Source: Haemonchus contortus (Eukaryota > Nematoda > Chromadorea > Rhabditida > Trichostrongylidae). From it: a stretch of DNA of 64,000 bases. Position numbers and translations under genes: made by a program. A model generated the notes under the pieces. That model saw nothing but the letters and a program-made list of their open reading frames with translations. It made no database searches and was not told the DNA's origin. Positions 48,475 through 60,123 of this stretch are shown one piece after another. Position 1 is the stretch's first letter; every line of letters starts with the position of its first letter. Location of the stretch: the NCBI GenBank assembly GCA_000469685.2, contig LS997567.1, forward strand, positions 41,034,775 to 41,098,774, in the 5' to 3' direction.

Positions 48475-48745
48475 AGGGGAGACGGAAAGTAGTAACGGTT
48501 TTCTGTAATCGATTCGCCGCACGCGGCTGTCGCGGACCATGCCTTCGCCGCATTTACAGCTCTAACGTTCTTTATACAGTTCAATCGATATGCGATCTTT
48601 ATTTTAGGCATGATTCCACTATTAGCTCCTTTAACCCTGTGTTTCCTACCTGCTGCTGCATTCTGCTACATTCCTTCGCGCGCGGCGTCCCTCTTGCCAC
48701 AACGCGACAATTTCATTCCTACTGCACCACACCAGAGAGTAAAGA
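48475..48745 (+). repeat. Repeat family B core, copy 5
   Basis: Starts 'ggggagacgg', includes 'gtaatcgattcgccgcacgc', 'tacagctctaacgttcttta', 'ctgctacattccttcgcgcg' and ends 'ctgcaccacacc'. It is one of the least diverged copies, very close to copy 3. The neighbouring 48.75-49.7 kb holds no supported gene. Confidence 0.8.
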
Positions 48746-49719
48746 CCGCCGTAAACGCCGATATCTGATCCTCCCATGTTTACATCTACTTCCTCTTCTA
48801 TATGTACGTGCATTTCATTGTTAGTCTGACACTCCCTAGAGTGATGGGACCATTGAACACAATTATTGTGAAGTCTCCAACTCATGTTTTCAGTATGGTT
48901 TTTGAAACCTATGCAGGAGTTGTTATGGTCAGCGTCTCTTTGGGTTGCAAGCATTCAAGCTTCAAATGTATTCCCACCAGTATCAATACCGTTTCTAATT
49001 AACATTAAGAAAATCCAGAGATCTTTGAGAATAGTTGTGCATAGATCCAATTTTCATGGAAGTGTTGTCGCCTGTTTTCATCAATTCAGTAGTCAATAAC
49101 AGTCAGGTGAATTATAATTAAGTCTGTGGATATGGCTTTGTTATAAACATTAAACGTAGTTATGAAATGGTATTTCGCAGTATGCTTGTTTGGTGTTCGG
49201 CCAAGAATCTCATCGAGCACCTTGAGAGATTATTGCTTTCCCTATTCAACCTGATTTACGGTCGAACCGGGCCACTGATGATTTGCATCTTCATTTTGTT
49301 TTTAAAGCAAGCTATTTCGACAAAGTCTTATTTTTCACGAGTGAACCGTCAAAAGTCCGGTGCCAGTGGGCATCAGTTTTATATAACCTAAAAATTTGAA
49401 GTGGTTTTGACTATGACGGCCTATCCGCCCGTCCGTTTGTAAGTTCATATGCTAGTAATGTTCTATACTATAATGTCTTCTATTCTGTTGCAATCTGAAC
49501 GGACGAGGTCTGATTGTTTGTGCTTGACAGAATGCATAGGACAAGGGCAGAATTAGAAGTAAGATCACAGAATCCATGTGACATCAACTACGAAGTTCCC
49601 TACAGCTCTTTACCTCATTGTGAGGTACTGTGATGAGAGAAGTTTGTTGCTGCTTCTGTAGCACGTGCAAAAATACTCAAAAGTATATTCGAAGTAAGCT
49701 AGCACTCTGTTTTACTTAC

Positions 49720-49996
49720 ACCGACCGATAAGGCAATGCTTCTTGCCTCGGTAAAGCCTCTTTGGAGCTCGATGATGGAAGTGTCTGCTATCCTGCTCTA
49801 ATTTGACTTCCACCTCAAGTCCGTCATCATAGCTTAGCAAAGTATAAACGGCCAGATTGATCGCCATCGCTTCGGCGACCGATTTCGGCTGACGTTGATG
49901 AGTTTCAAAGACCCTATTAAGAGCTTCTCTCAAAATTACATCGCATTATTTCCTTGCCCATGACCGATTCTTACCGTAACTCATTTGTTGTTGCAT
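49720..49996 (-). CDS. First two exons of an unidentified gene (incomplete)
   Basis: Exon 1 (49996-49975) reads MQQQMSY and ends in phase 1 at GTAAGA. A 48-nt intron follows, and exon 2 (49926-49720) starts in the right phase: EALNRVFETHQRQPKSVAEA, MAINLAVYTLLSYDDG, EVEVKLEQDSRHF, ending at a consensus GTAAGT. The sequence is convincingly protein-like but I do not recognise it. No next exon with a matching phase was found to the left, so the gene may be broken, or the donor may lie earlier in exon 2. Its ATG is 138 bp from the ATG of the divergent chemoreceptor gene, so the two could share an upstream region. Confidence 0.45.
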
Positions 49997-50133
49997 TTTC
50001 TTATATATCCTATTTTTTCAACGGGTCTTCATAATGCTCTGCTGAATTTCCTTCCGCTTCGACAAACTAATTGACGTCTCATATACAGCTTTTGCTGAAC
50101 GTATCTTCTCACTTCACAACTCTACATTCCAGA

Positions 50134-53100
50134 ATGATCGAGTGTCATCTTGAAGTGGATCCTAAAGGATATATAACGTCAATGTTCGTACTGTCCGCTA
50201 TCACACTCCCAGTGGATCTGTTCGGGGTCTACTGTATTGTCAAAAAATCGCCACCAATCATGAAGGAGTATTCACGTTTTCTTCTTATATACCAGATTTG
50301 CGCTACAGTAACCGATACATGGACGAACTTATTATTCATACCAATTGCATTCCTTCCATTTCCTATTGTATACCATGCTGGTTTATTCTTTTCTCGAACT
50401 GACATAAGCTATTCCTATTTCTTTATTACGTGGTTATGCCTGATTGTGACAACGATGGGTTCTGTTGTGCAGCTATTCATATTCCGATGGCAAGCTATGC
50501 TCATGAAGGATCATGTACTTCGACTCAATAAGAAGCTGATTTATGCTATATGCTTCGCTTTTTTCTTCTTATTCAATGGTGCTGTAATAGCCGCCGGATC
50601 CACTATGCCGAATCGTATCGAGGAACTCAAGCCCGTATACATTCAGGTAGATCTTACTTGAACAACTGATTTCTATAACTAACTTTATACTCAGTAGTAA
50701 CAGGTACGAGTAAATAACAATAGCGTGAAGTAGTGGAGTGAGTTTTAGCTGTTTTTTTGCACTTGAGTATGTGTATACTGAACCGTTTATCATATACCAC
50801 TGATGCGGTGGAGATGGAATCTACGGAAGTTAGGGGAGGGGGATCTGTGGGGGAAAAACTGAAAAGAATGGGGAAAAACTGAAAAGAATCTAGTTATATA
50901 GAGCCCATCTGGTTTTGGAATTTGGAGAAAAACCGGCCTTATAGCACTTTTTCAAAAGTTGCGTATAATGTTATTTGTGTCTACTCTTAGAAACTGTTAC
51001 CCATACCCACCTGGGCAATGATATCCATTCAAGTGAGGCCTGCCCTTCAAAGTAAATGATCCCGACTTCAAGGTTAGGAGCACATAGAAAGCTCTCAATA
51101 ATATCTTCCCCTACAGTATTCAAAGGTGTTCCACAGCTGATGAGATGAGAAGTCTTTCAGAACTATTCCTGTATTGCCGAAATGGTCAACTTCCGTGGAG
51201 TTCAATATTTCAATTTGGGAGATTATCGACGGCTCTTTTTTGTCACTACCGTGGGAGCTACTGTGGTAGTTACTACGGCGCTCTTCCTAGTGTACTTGAC
51301 TTCTCGTTCTTTACAAACCAAAAACGTTTCACAGAAGACTGTTGATATGCAAAGAAGATACCAGATATCGCTGATTTTGCAGGTAACCTTTTATAAGATT
51401 CCAGGCAAATCACATATTTCCGGCTACAGCTTCGAGTTGCCTGTTATTTAGTATTTATACGCAATGTAGTAATGGGTATAGTGTCCAACGGGTGCGGCGT
51501 AGTAGGAACGAAATTGTCGCGTCGCGGCGAGAGAGACGTCGCGCGCGAAGGAATGTAGCAGAGTACGGCAGCAAGCAAGAACTACAGGAAAAAAATGGCA
51601 GTAGAACCATACCAAAAGTAATAATCGCATAGTGATTGAGGTATGTGAAGATCGCTAGAACTGTTAGAACGAGGCATATGGTCTGCGACGGCCGCGTGCG
51701 GCATATCGATTACACAAAACCGTTCCTACTGTCCGTCTCCCGAAAAATTAGGATCAGGTTCACTCATTACCGTTCCCCCCACGCAGCACCGCTGCCAAAT
51801 GGGCAACATGCATACTTTGTTTTTGAGTTACAAGTAATTACCAAAAATTTGTAGCGACGTTAGGGTGGTCCTGTGAATAGAGCTGCAGGTCTTTTATACT
51901 AGCTTTTTCTGAAATTATAGTTCCCTTCAGAGTATTTTGATGACGAGGGTATTGGGCTCCAATACTGTAACTCACTGTCCTTAGCTACTAGCCTGAAAAT
52001 GGGAGCATTATACCTGCACATTTGTAACCTATGTCCTATTGAATTGACCTCTGACCTAGTGAAAGATACAGATGCTTCGCGGGGAAAAGCTAGAAAAGCC
52101 AGCTAGAGCAGCTGCCTTAGCGAAATAATTAATTTTTAATTGAATATAGTAAGTTTGCAAATAAAGTATCTCCGTTCAAAACAACCACGTAGTGTTCTCA
52201 ATGTCCTACGGTTACACTGGAATTGGAAAACGACCCACTCTGTTTAGCGAATTACACTGTTTTCCGAATTCCAGGTGGTAATCCCAATATTTGTCGTTAT
52301 TGCACCTGGGTGTGCTGTTATGATGTTTGGAGCGTGGTCAGACATCAACGTTTCAATATCGTACATCTCACAAATACAAGGTATATCCTCATTAATTATT
52401 GTCGATATCTCTATATATGCAACCTAACTGGAAAACAGTTGCCGTGATGAAAGCAGCTGTGACAAGCATAGACCTCAAAGTCGCGGGGGCTTAATTGTTG
52501 TGCCAACTCGGCAGGTTCCCATTATTTTTAGTATGTGAACTAGTAAATGTGGCGTTGCTGAGACAACTGAAGTCCACATTCTATGAATTCTGGGCAGGAT
52601 TTGATAGCCCTGGCATTAGAATTTGTAGGAATGGAGGGAAAAAGTCTCGTCATCATTTCCCTTTTGAGATGTGCCCCTCACCCGTCATGGGCCCCACACG
52701 CATGGTCACGGGTTCGAATCCCGAGTGGATACCAAGCTAGGGCAGCCAAGCCTTCCATCACTCCAGGGCAGGCCAGTTGGTACCAAATTTTTCTGGGAGG
52801 ATAAATGCACTCACTTGAACATCAGCTGGCCGCCGCAAGTCATTGTATAGGCCACATACGCATTCAATATACCACAACGATTGTGAGGGGAAGTCGAATG
52901 CGGGGCGCATCCCTTAGACAGAATTGACCAACGCCCAAAGACTTCAGAACTTCATGGGGCCTAGACATGGACTCCGCTGGCCAGGTGATATACAAGTCAG
53001 TGTTTTTGATCTATTGATTTTGATTTTGATCATGTTTCAATACCCGACTTATGTTTATGATAGGCATTACATTACCTCCATCACAAACTGGTACTACAAA

Positions 53101-53321
53101 ACACAAAAGCCAAGTTTTTAGTGGCTACCAACGTTGTTCTGAGTTTGATCTCGTGTCATGGACTATTTGGTACGGTTATAATGGTTTTGGTTAATCAACC
53201 ATACCGACGTTTTGCCAGCGATTGTGTTCGAGCATGCATGAGCATCTGTATGCGTACTAAGCTTACCGAAATGGAACTACGTCGACGAAGATCTGTTAGT
53301 ACTGTACATGTTAGTTGGTAA
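50134..53321 (+). CDS. Srh-like nematode chemoreceptor (7TM GPCR), paralog A
   Basis: Exons 50134-50646, 51161-51382, 52275-52380 and 53122-53321 join in phase to 346 aa, the usual Srh length. Exon 1 carries four membrane segments starting FVLSAITLPVDLFGVYCIV; exon 2 one (FFVTTVGATVVVTTALFLVY); exon 3 one (IPIFVVIAPGCAVMMFGAW); exon 4 the seventh, with SCHGLFGTVIMVLVNQPYRR, the Srh C-terminal signature (HG, TI-M, PYR). Such receptors sit in sensory cilia and detect environmental chemicals; the ligand cannot be read from sequence. An acceptor-like CAG ends one base before the ATG. The stop TAA at 53319 overlaps an AATAAA (53320-53325), implying a very short 3' UTR if used. Introns 2 and 3 hold a family B repeat and a SINE. 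Confidence 0.88.
50850..50889 (+). repeat. 20-bp exact tandem duplication
   Basis: GGGGAAAAACTGAAAAGAAT occurs twice back to back in intron 1 of the chemoreceptor gene. A recent slippage event is the simplest cause. Confidence 0.85.
51476..51740 (-). repeat. Repeat family B core, copy 6, in a chemoreceptor intron
   Basis: Minus-strand copy in intron 2 of paralog A; complement has 'cggttttgtgtaatcgat', 'ctaacagttctagcgatctt' and 'ccttcgcgcgcgacgtctct'. Paralog B lacks it, so it inserted after the gene duplication or was lost from B. Confidence 0.75.
52640..52925 (+). repeat. tRNA-derived SINE-like element
   Basis: A B-box-like GGGTTCGAATCCC at about 52707 sits at the centre of a CACGGG-loop-CCCGAG arm, as in a tRNA T arm. 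It is followed by a tail with 'ccagttggtaccaa', 'ctgggaggataaa', 'ctggccgccgcaagtcattg', 'acgcattcaatataccacaa' and 'ggggaagtcgaatgcggggc'. No complete cloverleaf with an anticodon arm can be formed, so this is not a tRNA gene. The tail recurs at 3780-3935. It lies in intron 3 of chemoreceptor paralog A. Confidence 0.65.
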
Positions 53322-53325
53322 TAAA

Positions 53326-56300
53326 TGGTTTTGAAACACTGCACCACAGTCGTTCAGAGTCAAGTACGAGATGCTCGACTCTCATCGTTGGCAGCCAACA
53401 ACTAAAGAAGCTCGGAGACAAATCATCGAAAACCCTCCCGAAGTGGCTACTATGTTTTTTTTACCCTTCTTGTATTTGCGCAAATTGCCAGTGCGTGACA
53501 TCATACCAATTAAACGAAAATAATGGGGTCCTTTAAAGCGTTTACAGGCCCTTTCACCTTACTCAACGTATGTAGCCGCACGGTACTTGCCGCCCCTAGT
53601 GTGTGCCATTAGGTCAGAACGCGAAATGTCTGTTCATGGCAAGCCACTCTGACTGACGGCACTATACAATTGTAATTTTTTGTCATTCTCTCAAATTTGC
53701 AACCGTCATAAGCAATACAAGGGTAGTTTGTGATACCAGAACAAAAGAAATTTACTGGTAATGTCCTTTGTTATTTGAATTGCTCGAGCCGCTCCTTGTT
53801 GTCATCTCGCCTGGTCCCAGTAGAGTTTAAATGTATTTTTGGCTTGTTTATACGCGAGGCAAATTGATCATTCCCTCCAGTTGTCATATTTTCTATGTAT
53901 CTACTCCAAAGTTGATTAGCGTTTTGTCTTAACAATGTATCGATACAATGTTCATTTCATCTGTAATTTGTTTCTCAGCAATAAAAAGCTAACCAGTTAC
54001 CAAGGGTGCTCAAAAAAAAGTGACGAGAATAAGTCTTGTGCTGGACTGTCCAAAAACGTCACTTTAACTTCAATCATATCGGCGTGTCACTGAAGAGTTC
54101 AAGCAAAGGATGGAAAGTTTTGGGACGGAATAGGAGCTCTCGGAACAAGAATCTATTCAACATCGAAATCCCAAAGTTTGTCGCATGATTAATCCCTTTC
54201 AGGATGAACCCCGCTCGTTCCTCTTCCATACATAGTAGTGGCATATGAATGAGTATTTAATCAAGTGATTGACCATCTAGATAGCACTTGATAAAGCATG
54301 TATTCATAAAAGAATCCACCTTTATCGAAGAAAAGGAGAGTGGGTGGGCATGCCTGCTCAGCTGGTCTCACTTTGTAATGAACTCGTCAAAACTGGAAAC
54401 ATGTGCGTTTTTCAATCCAGAGCTAAGGGTACACGAACTGTTCTGCAACATGGATGTCGATGAAAAGAAATAAGGAAGGAAAAACGGTGGGAATGGACCC
54501 AAAACTTTCTATACAGGTGACGATGTGTTGTGAGGTTTAACCAAGTCTTTAGGATGCGCCATGTTTTTCGCTTACAAGGTACTTGAAATTCTTTATCTCT
54601 GTACTGATTCAAATCTAACATAAGTTTTGATAGTTAGTCAACTTTACGCCTCTATTCTTTTGTCATTATTTGTACTGTCTTTATTTTTGGGAGCAAGGAA
54701 TTGCTACCAAAGATTGTAACATAATTTGGGATTTCTTTCACAAATTGGAACACGAATAGTAATTGGCTAGGTCGTCCGCTAGTATTCACACTCAATCTCT
54801 GCAAGCCTTCCTTTTCAGTCATCTACGCTGGTCCTTCGAAGAATCCCTTCGATCTGTAAAACCGAGAGCAAATGATTTTGACGATCAAATAATTGGGATG
54901 GAAGTAACTGAAACTGTATTGGAGCAGTATTACCTACTTTAACATGTGGAAGGATACGAATACTGCCTCTTCTGAACAAATGTGTGGATCAAGCCTTAGG
55001 ACGCTTCTGTACGTGGGTAAGAAAACCTAGGTCAGGGAGGACCCCATGTCGTCAGGCAACAGTGAGGTGTGAGAAGGGCAGGAGTATGGTTGGCATCTAC
55101 CCGTCTACACAATTTTCAACTGGTAAAACAGTACCTCAGATAGAATTATTTCCAATACAGAAGTATCCAGATGAGTTCCCTGGCTGACTTGTCCATTCAC
55201 AATTTCGATCATATTTTTGTAGACCCCTCTTTGCATTTCATTTAGCGCCCATATGATCCGTCGTCGGGCTTCGTTCGATCTGCCGATATCAGTACGAAGT
55301 GATCTTTATGGTCCAGTGGTAGGGTGAAACGAAAGCGAAGAGAAGAAATGACTTTCCCGATTTCAGAGACGCAGTTCTTCAAGCTCAGCTTTGGGGAAGA
55401 CTACTGGACACGTTCGTCCTGGCTATCCCCACTGCTTATTATCTTCACTGCTTCCAACTATGTCGTTCAGCTAGAAGCTCTCTTTTGAACCGAATATTTT
55501 CAGAGTTTAAGTAGTACATGTCCCAGAGGACGATAATTCACTCATTCACGAATTCATTTACTGGTAATTTTTAGAACATCGTCGCACACAACAACACAAT
55601 AGTTACCGAGAACACCAAGCCAAAACAAGTCTCAAAACATAATTCAAAACAGTTCATTACGCAGATAGGGGCCAAGCTTATCAGCGGAGATCAGGTGATA
55701 TTATCAATTATCTCTTGGAACTGAGTAGTTGTTGACCTGTTCCGTGAGTGCCATGAAGGAAGTACGCTTAATTGCATCGGAAACACAATTTGTGCTATAA
55801 CTGAACAGGTGGTAACAGAGTTTAACAGAGTGGTACGAACTCTCTGTTATCTCCCCTATTACTGGCTATTGTGGACATATGTAAGGGATTAGAATACTTT
55901 GCCTCTTTATAATTTTTGGTTCCAAATTATTTATATGTATTGGAGTTTGTTTTGTTGGATTTTATCAAATTCAAATTCGATTTTTCGAATGTGTAAACAA
56001 GTTGGGCACTATGCTGAGGTTAGCATTTAAGAAGTAAATCATCGATGTGTTGGGTTACTGCCTTGCCGAGTGGTACAAGAGCTCAAAAATCACCTTCTTT
56101 TTCTGCCTGATTTGATCGCTGAGTAGATTACCGTCGAGTGGGATGGAGGCAGAGTTTTTTCTCACTGTAGCTCATTCTCCCTCCCACACGACGACAATCA
56201 ACTTGGCAATCAAATTATGCTTAACGGCTGAGTCCATGAATATATGAGCAAGGAAGTGGCAAACATATACGTAGAACTCTAATCTCTTGTAAGGAATCAC

Positions 56301-57278
56301 CTTGACACATGGATGAGCAGCTGAATAACAATGGGATCACTGGTAATAAATCTGATATTGTTACTGCAAACCGTCTTTTGTCTACTAGTGTCATAGTGTC
56401 TGAAGAATCGAGGGTTTGAAGTCGTGAGGGGGGGGGGGCTAGGGATAGAAGAGGAACTTGTGAAGTAAGATTTATCAAGTGAGGATGGATTTCTTCAATT
56501 TGCCTCTACGTACGCCCTTCCATCAACTTCCACATGATTGTTACTTGATGGAGATTGTTTTAGACCCTCACGAGATCGTTAATGGAGCTATTTCGGGTTA
56601 CGGGCGTGTTCTGGGGGTTCTCGTACTTCTGTAGGGTTGCGGAGACGTTTGGTCAGATAACTACAGATTCTTTTGATTCGTTTTAGGATCTTCAACTCGC
56701 CTCGAACACAAAGTTGCCTTTGGACCAAATTTTTGAGGCAAATTCGGTAATTCAGCAAGGCTTAGTTTCGAAATAAGGAGAATATTCATGTGTAGGAAAT
56801 GAAGCCAAGGAAAAATTCTTTCGTAATTTTGATGATATCACCTCAAGTCGGACCACCTGCGTCATCCATTTTCAATTACCTGGTCGTTTATGCTAACCAC
56901 GTGCAAAATGATTAAGCTCATGGTTCGTAGACATAATAACAGTGGTACGAGAACATTGGCGTCTCTACGAACGTTCGACTAATGAGCACATTCACCCAAG
57001 TGCTCAGTTGGACAGGAATCGGCACAAACGTTATACTTCCTTGCCATGATAGTCAAGACTATCTAAAAATACCGATTCCTCTTTTCTCTTTACATTGTCA
57101 ACTCTGAATGAGGAACTACCATTTCTACATATATTAATATTTAATTATTGTTCAGTATCACTAGAAGCATTCTTAAGCACCTCTTCCCCACTTCCTTCTA
57201 TCCCTCCCCTCTGTTAGAAGAATTTCAGGCAGTACTGCAATCTACATTTTAAATCTCCCAATACCAGTAATTTCAGAT
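53326..57278. other. Spacer between the two chemoreceptor paralogs
   Basis: About 4 kb with no supported exon. A stretch at 54000-54020 ('agggtgctcaaaaaaaagtg') resembles a mariner end, but no partner end or transposase was seen. The plus-strand frame at about 54288-54473 is short and anonymous. A poly-G run (about 56428-56438) is present. A decayed third receptor copy was looked for and not found. Confidence 0.4.
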
Positions 57279-59953
57279 ATGATTACGTGCCATCTTCAAT
57301 CTGAACCGGAAGCATTTTTCACGACTATGCATATATTGTCTGCAATTACACTACCAGTAGACCTATTCGGTGTCTACTGTATCGTCAAAAAATCTCCACC
57401 ATTTATGAAGGATTATTCACGTTTACTGCTTATATACCAGATATGTGCAACAGTAACTGATACATTTACGAATATGCTATTCATACCGGTGGCATTCTTC
57501 CCATTTCCTGTTGTCTACCATGCTGGCGTACTTTTTTCGTACAGATATTTAAAATATTCTTACATGTTTATCACATGGTTATGCCTTATGGTAACAACAA
57601 TGGATGCTATTGTGCAGTTGTTTGTATTCCGATGGCAATCTCTGCTTATGAATGATCATCCCCTACGACTTGACAAAAAATATCTCATTCTCATCTGCAG
57701 TCTGGTGTTCGTTTTATCTAATGGTGCTGTAGTGATCGCTGGATTTTCTATGCCAAATCGGCGTGAAGAACTTAGACCGATCTACATTCAGGTAAAAATT
57801 ACAATAACTTCTATTAAAAATGTACACTTTAGCCATTTTCGCTTACTCCTCAGCTGAAACTTTGTAAAATTGACTTGATACGGTTATAGCTCGGAATAAA
57901 TAGGAGAAAGTAAGCCATAAGGAAATCAGAGAGTCTTCCTCTTCTTCTCCCTACCCATCGCCCGCGCCGCTGCAGATTCTACTGTACTTGTAAGTTACTC
58001 AACCTGATTCCATCTACGGCACACCGTGACTTTAGTTCCTGAGATAAGAATTCTAAGGAAAGAAAGAGTTAAGAAAAGTAACCGAAAAATGTAGTATCAC
58101 ACAAAAGTAATGGAAGTCAGGTAGTATGCCATAACTTACCTCCAAGACTTCAGTATGATACCACTTTACAATTTTGGTGAACGATCAGCCCTAAGAGTAT
58201 GATTGTGGACTATCTACTCTTCAGCAACAGTGGTATCTGCATTGTAGGACTTTTGACTATTATTTTTGGATCTGTGATATTGAAGTTGCAGTTTGAATTT
58301 TGCTATGACTAAATTATTAGCTGACTATTGAATTTCTTATTTTTTTACTGATCGACACCATCTTTTAGTACCACCGTGGAACCCAAATTTTATATTAAGC
58401 GTAGAAAAGTAATGAGGTGCAGTCAACCTTCCAGTCCCTCAGTTATCAGCTGCCCCAGGACCTCATAGCTTCCTTTAGACACCAATTCGGTAAAGGACTC
58501 CTAGGAACTATCGATTGATTCCATCCAAGTCCTCTCTGAGCGCTGGATTCCAAGACACGTCCAAAAACCAGATTGCAGTTAGATAATTTTTTGCCAGATT
58601 TGTTGAAAAAACTGTTTACGTTTAAGGAATTCTCGTGTATTGCTGAACTTGTCGATCAACCTGGAATACAGTACTTCATGGCTTATGATTTTCGACGGCT
58701 TCTTCTAGTTGTATGCGTTGAAGGCTTATTTGTGATTCTGGTTTCGTTTATTCTTGTTTATCTGACGTTCCGAAATTTCCGCTTCACAAATGTCACCCAA
58801 AAAACAATCGACTTGCAGAAGAGATATCAAAAATCTCTGATTGTTCAGGTAATTCTATTCCTTATTATTCATTCCATAGTGAATGAACTGTAGGAGTGGT
58901 TCCGAAAATGTAACAGAATTGAGGTACAGATTTCTCCACCCATGCAATCTCTACACTACATAGGTTGTCCGGCCAGTACTTGCCAAAAACTTCGCTATAC
59001 TTTGGAATTTTCAGGAGATTTTTTTTAGATTTTTCCTGATGTTTCCATGTAAGGGCCTAACTACGCGTAGACGTGTACCAGTAGTTATACGAAAACGTTA
59101 GGTAGCACCTTCGAAATCGGGGTCCATTTTAGATTGTTCCGAAAAGAGATGAAGGATGAAGACAAGGTTTGATACCATTAGATTAGACAGATTTCCCCTT
59201 CCATAGTAACAGGGTACCTCGGAGTAGTGATCTGAACAATGGCATTTTCAGATTTTTTGGAAATTCTCTTCTAATGTAAAACGAAATCAGAACCAATTTG
59301 AAGCACTATATATTGATTTTTTATGATTTAAGGTGATGGTTCCTGTCTTAGTCGTAATCGTTCCTGGATGCAGCGTTCTTTTAGTTGGAGCATGGTGTGA
59401 TACACTCTTGGGTTATCAGTATACCTCAGAAATTCAAGGTAATGTTTTGATAAATGGGTAATGAAGGGAACACGAATATTCCTAGCTAGTTGTCTCACCG
59501 CCCGGCATGCTCTCGTGTCTAATGCCACACTCCTTTCTATCATAATGCCATGCACTCCTTTTTGATGAGCATTTGTGCTTAATTGCTGTGGCCTGTCTGC
59601 TATATGCTGAATAGACTCCTTACTGATGCTTACCTGGAAGTAGCTTCAGAATTCAAAGTATTTCAGTGGTCTACAACTTAATCTGTTGCATTATATCATG
59701 TCACGGACTCTTTGGTACAATAATAATGGTCCACGTTAATGCACCTTATCGGGAGTTTGTTCTTGAGTGCATACGAAAAATCTTTCGGATGCGTATGTGC
59801 TGTTCGTCCACACGAGCTTACCTTCGTCGCTTATCAGAGGTAAGCCTTACTGTTCCAGAAGTGTGTGCTTTTGAACACGACTCTGATGAAGTTTTTTGCT
59901 TTCAGGGTAAAATTCGAGACAATCGACCTCAGACGACATCTCCTGGAAGCTAA
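57279..59953 (+). CDS. Srh-like nematode chemoreceptor (7TM GPCR), paralog B
   Basis: Exons 57279-57791, 58627-58848, 59333-59438 and 59667-59953. The first three have exactly the lengths of paralog A (513, 222, 106 nt) and the same phases. Exon 2 could also start at 58579 after 'gattgcag', adding 16 residues (LDNFLPDLLKKLFTFK), but homology favours the TTTAAG acceptor before 58627. Signatures: ILSAITLPVDLFGVYCIVKK, KDYSRLLLIYQICATVTD, VPVLVVIVPGCSVLLVGAW, SCHGLFGTIIMVHVNAPYRE. In the last exon a 66-nt segment (59840-59905) has GTAAGC...TTTCAG ends and no stop, so it may be an intron (353 aa) or be retained (375 aa). Role as for paralog A: a presumptive sensory receptor with unknown ligand. 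AG at 57275-57276, two bases before the ATG. Confidence 0.88.
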
Positions 59954-59983
59954 TTTCATGGACACGTTCATTGTGATATGTAG

Positions 59984-60123
59984 CGTTAGGTCAGGAAGCG
60001 ATGACTCGCAAATTTGGATCGCGCGCGACGAACTGGAACAGCAGTAGGACTCGCGCCATAGTAAATAATTCGCAGCATGTAGTCCGCTCACCGCTCGCGA
60101 ATGATTCGCATCCTGACCTAACG
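59984..60123. mobile_element. 140-bp MITE
   Basis: Exact 13-bp inverted ends CGTTAGGTCAGGA at 59984-59996 and 60111-60123, followed inward by further imperfect pairing (GCGAT.ACTCGC against GCGAATCATTCGCGAG). It begins 31 bp after the stop codon of chemoreceptor paralog B, inside its presumed 3' UTR or terminator region. Confidence 0.75.

Noticed and set aside
52680..52752. tRNA gene around GGTTCGAATCC
   Set aside because: Only the T arm is convincing; no matching acceptor stem, A box or anticodon arm can be drawn, and the following sequence is a repeat tail.
54000..54480. Second mariner element
   Set aside because: One end-like motif (AGGGTGCTCAAAA) is present, but no inverted partner, TA duplication or transposase motif was found.
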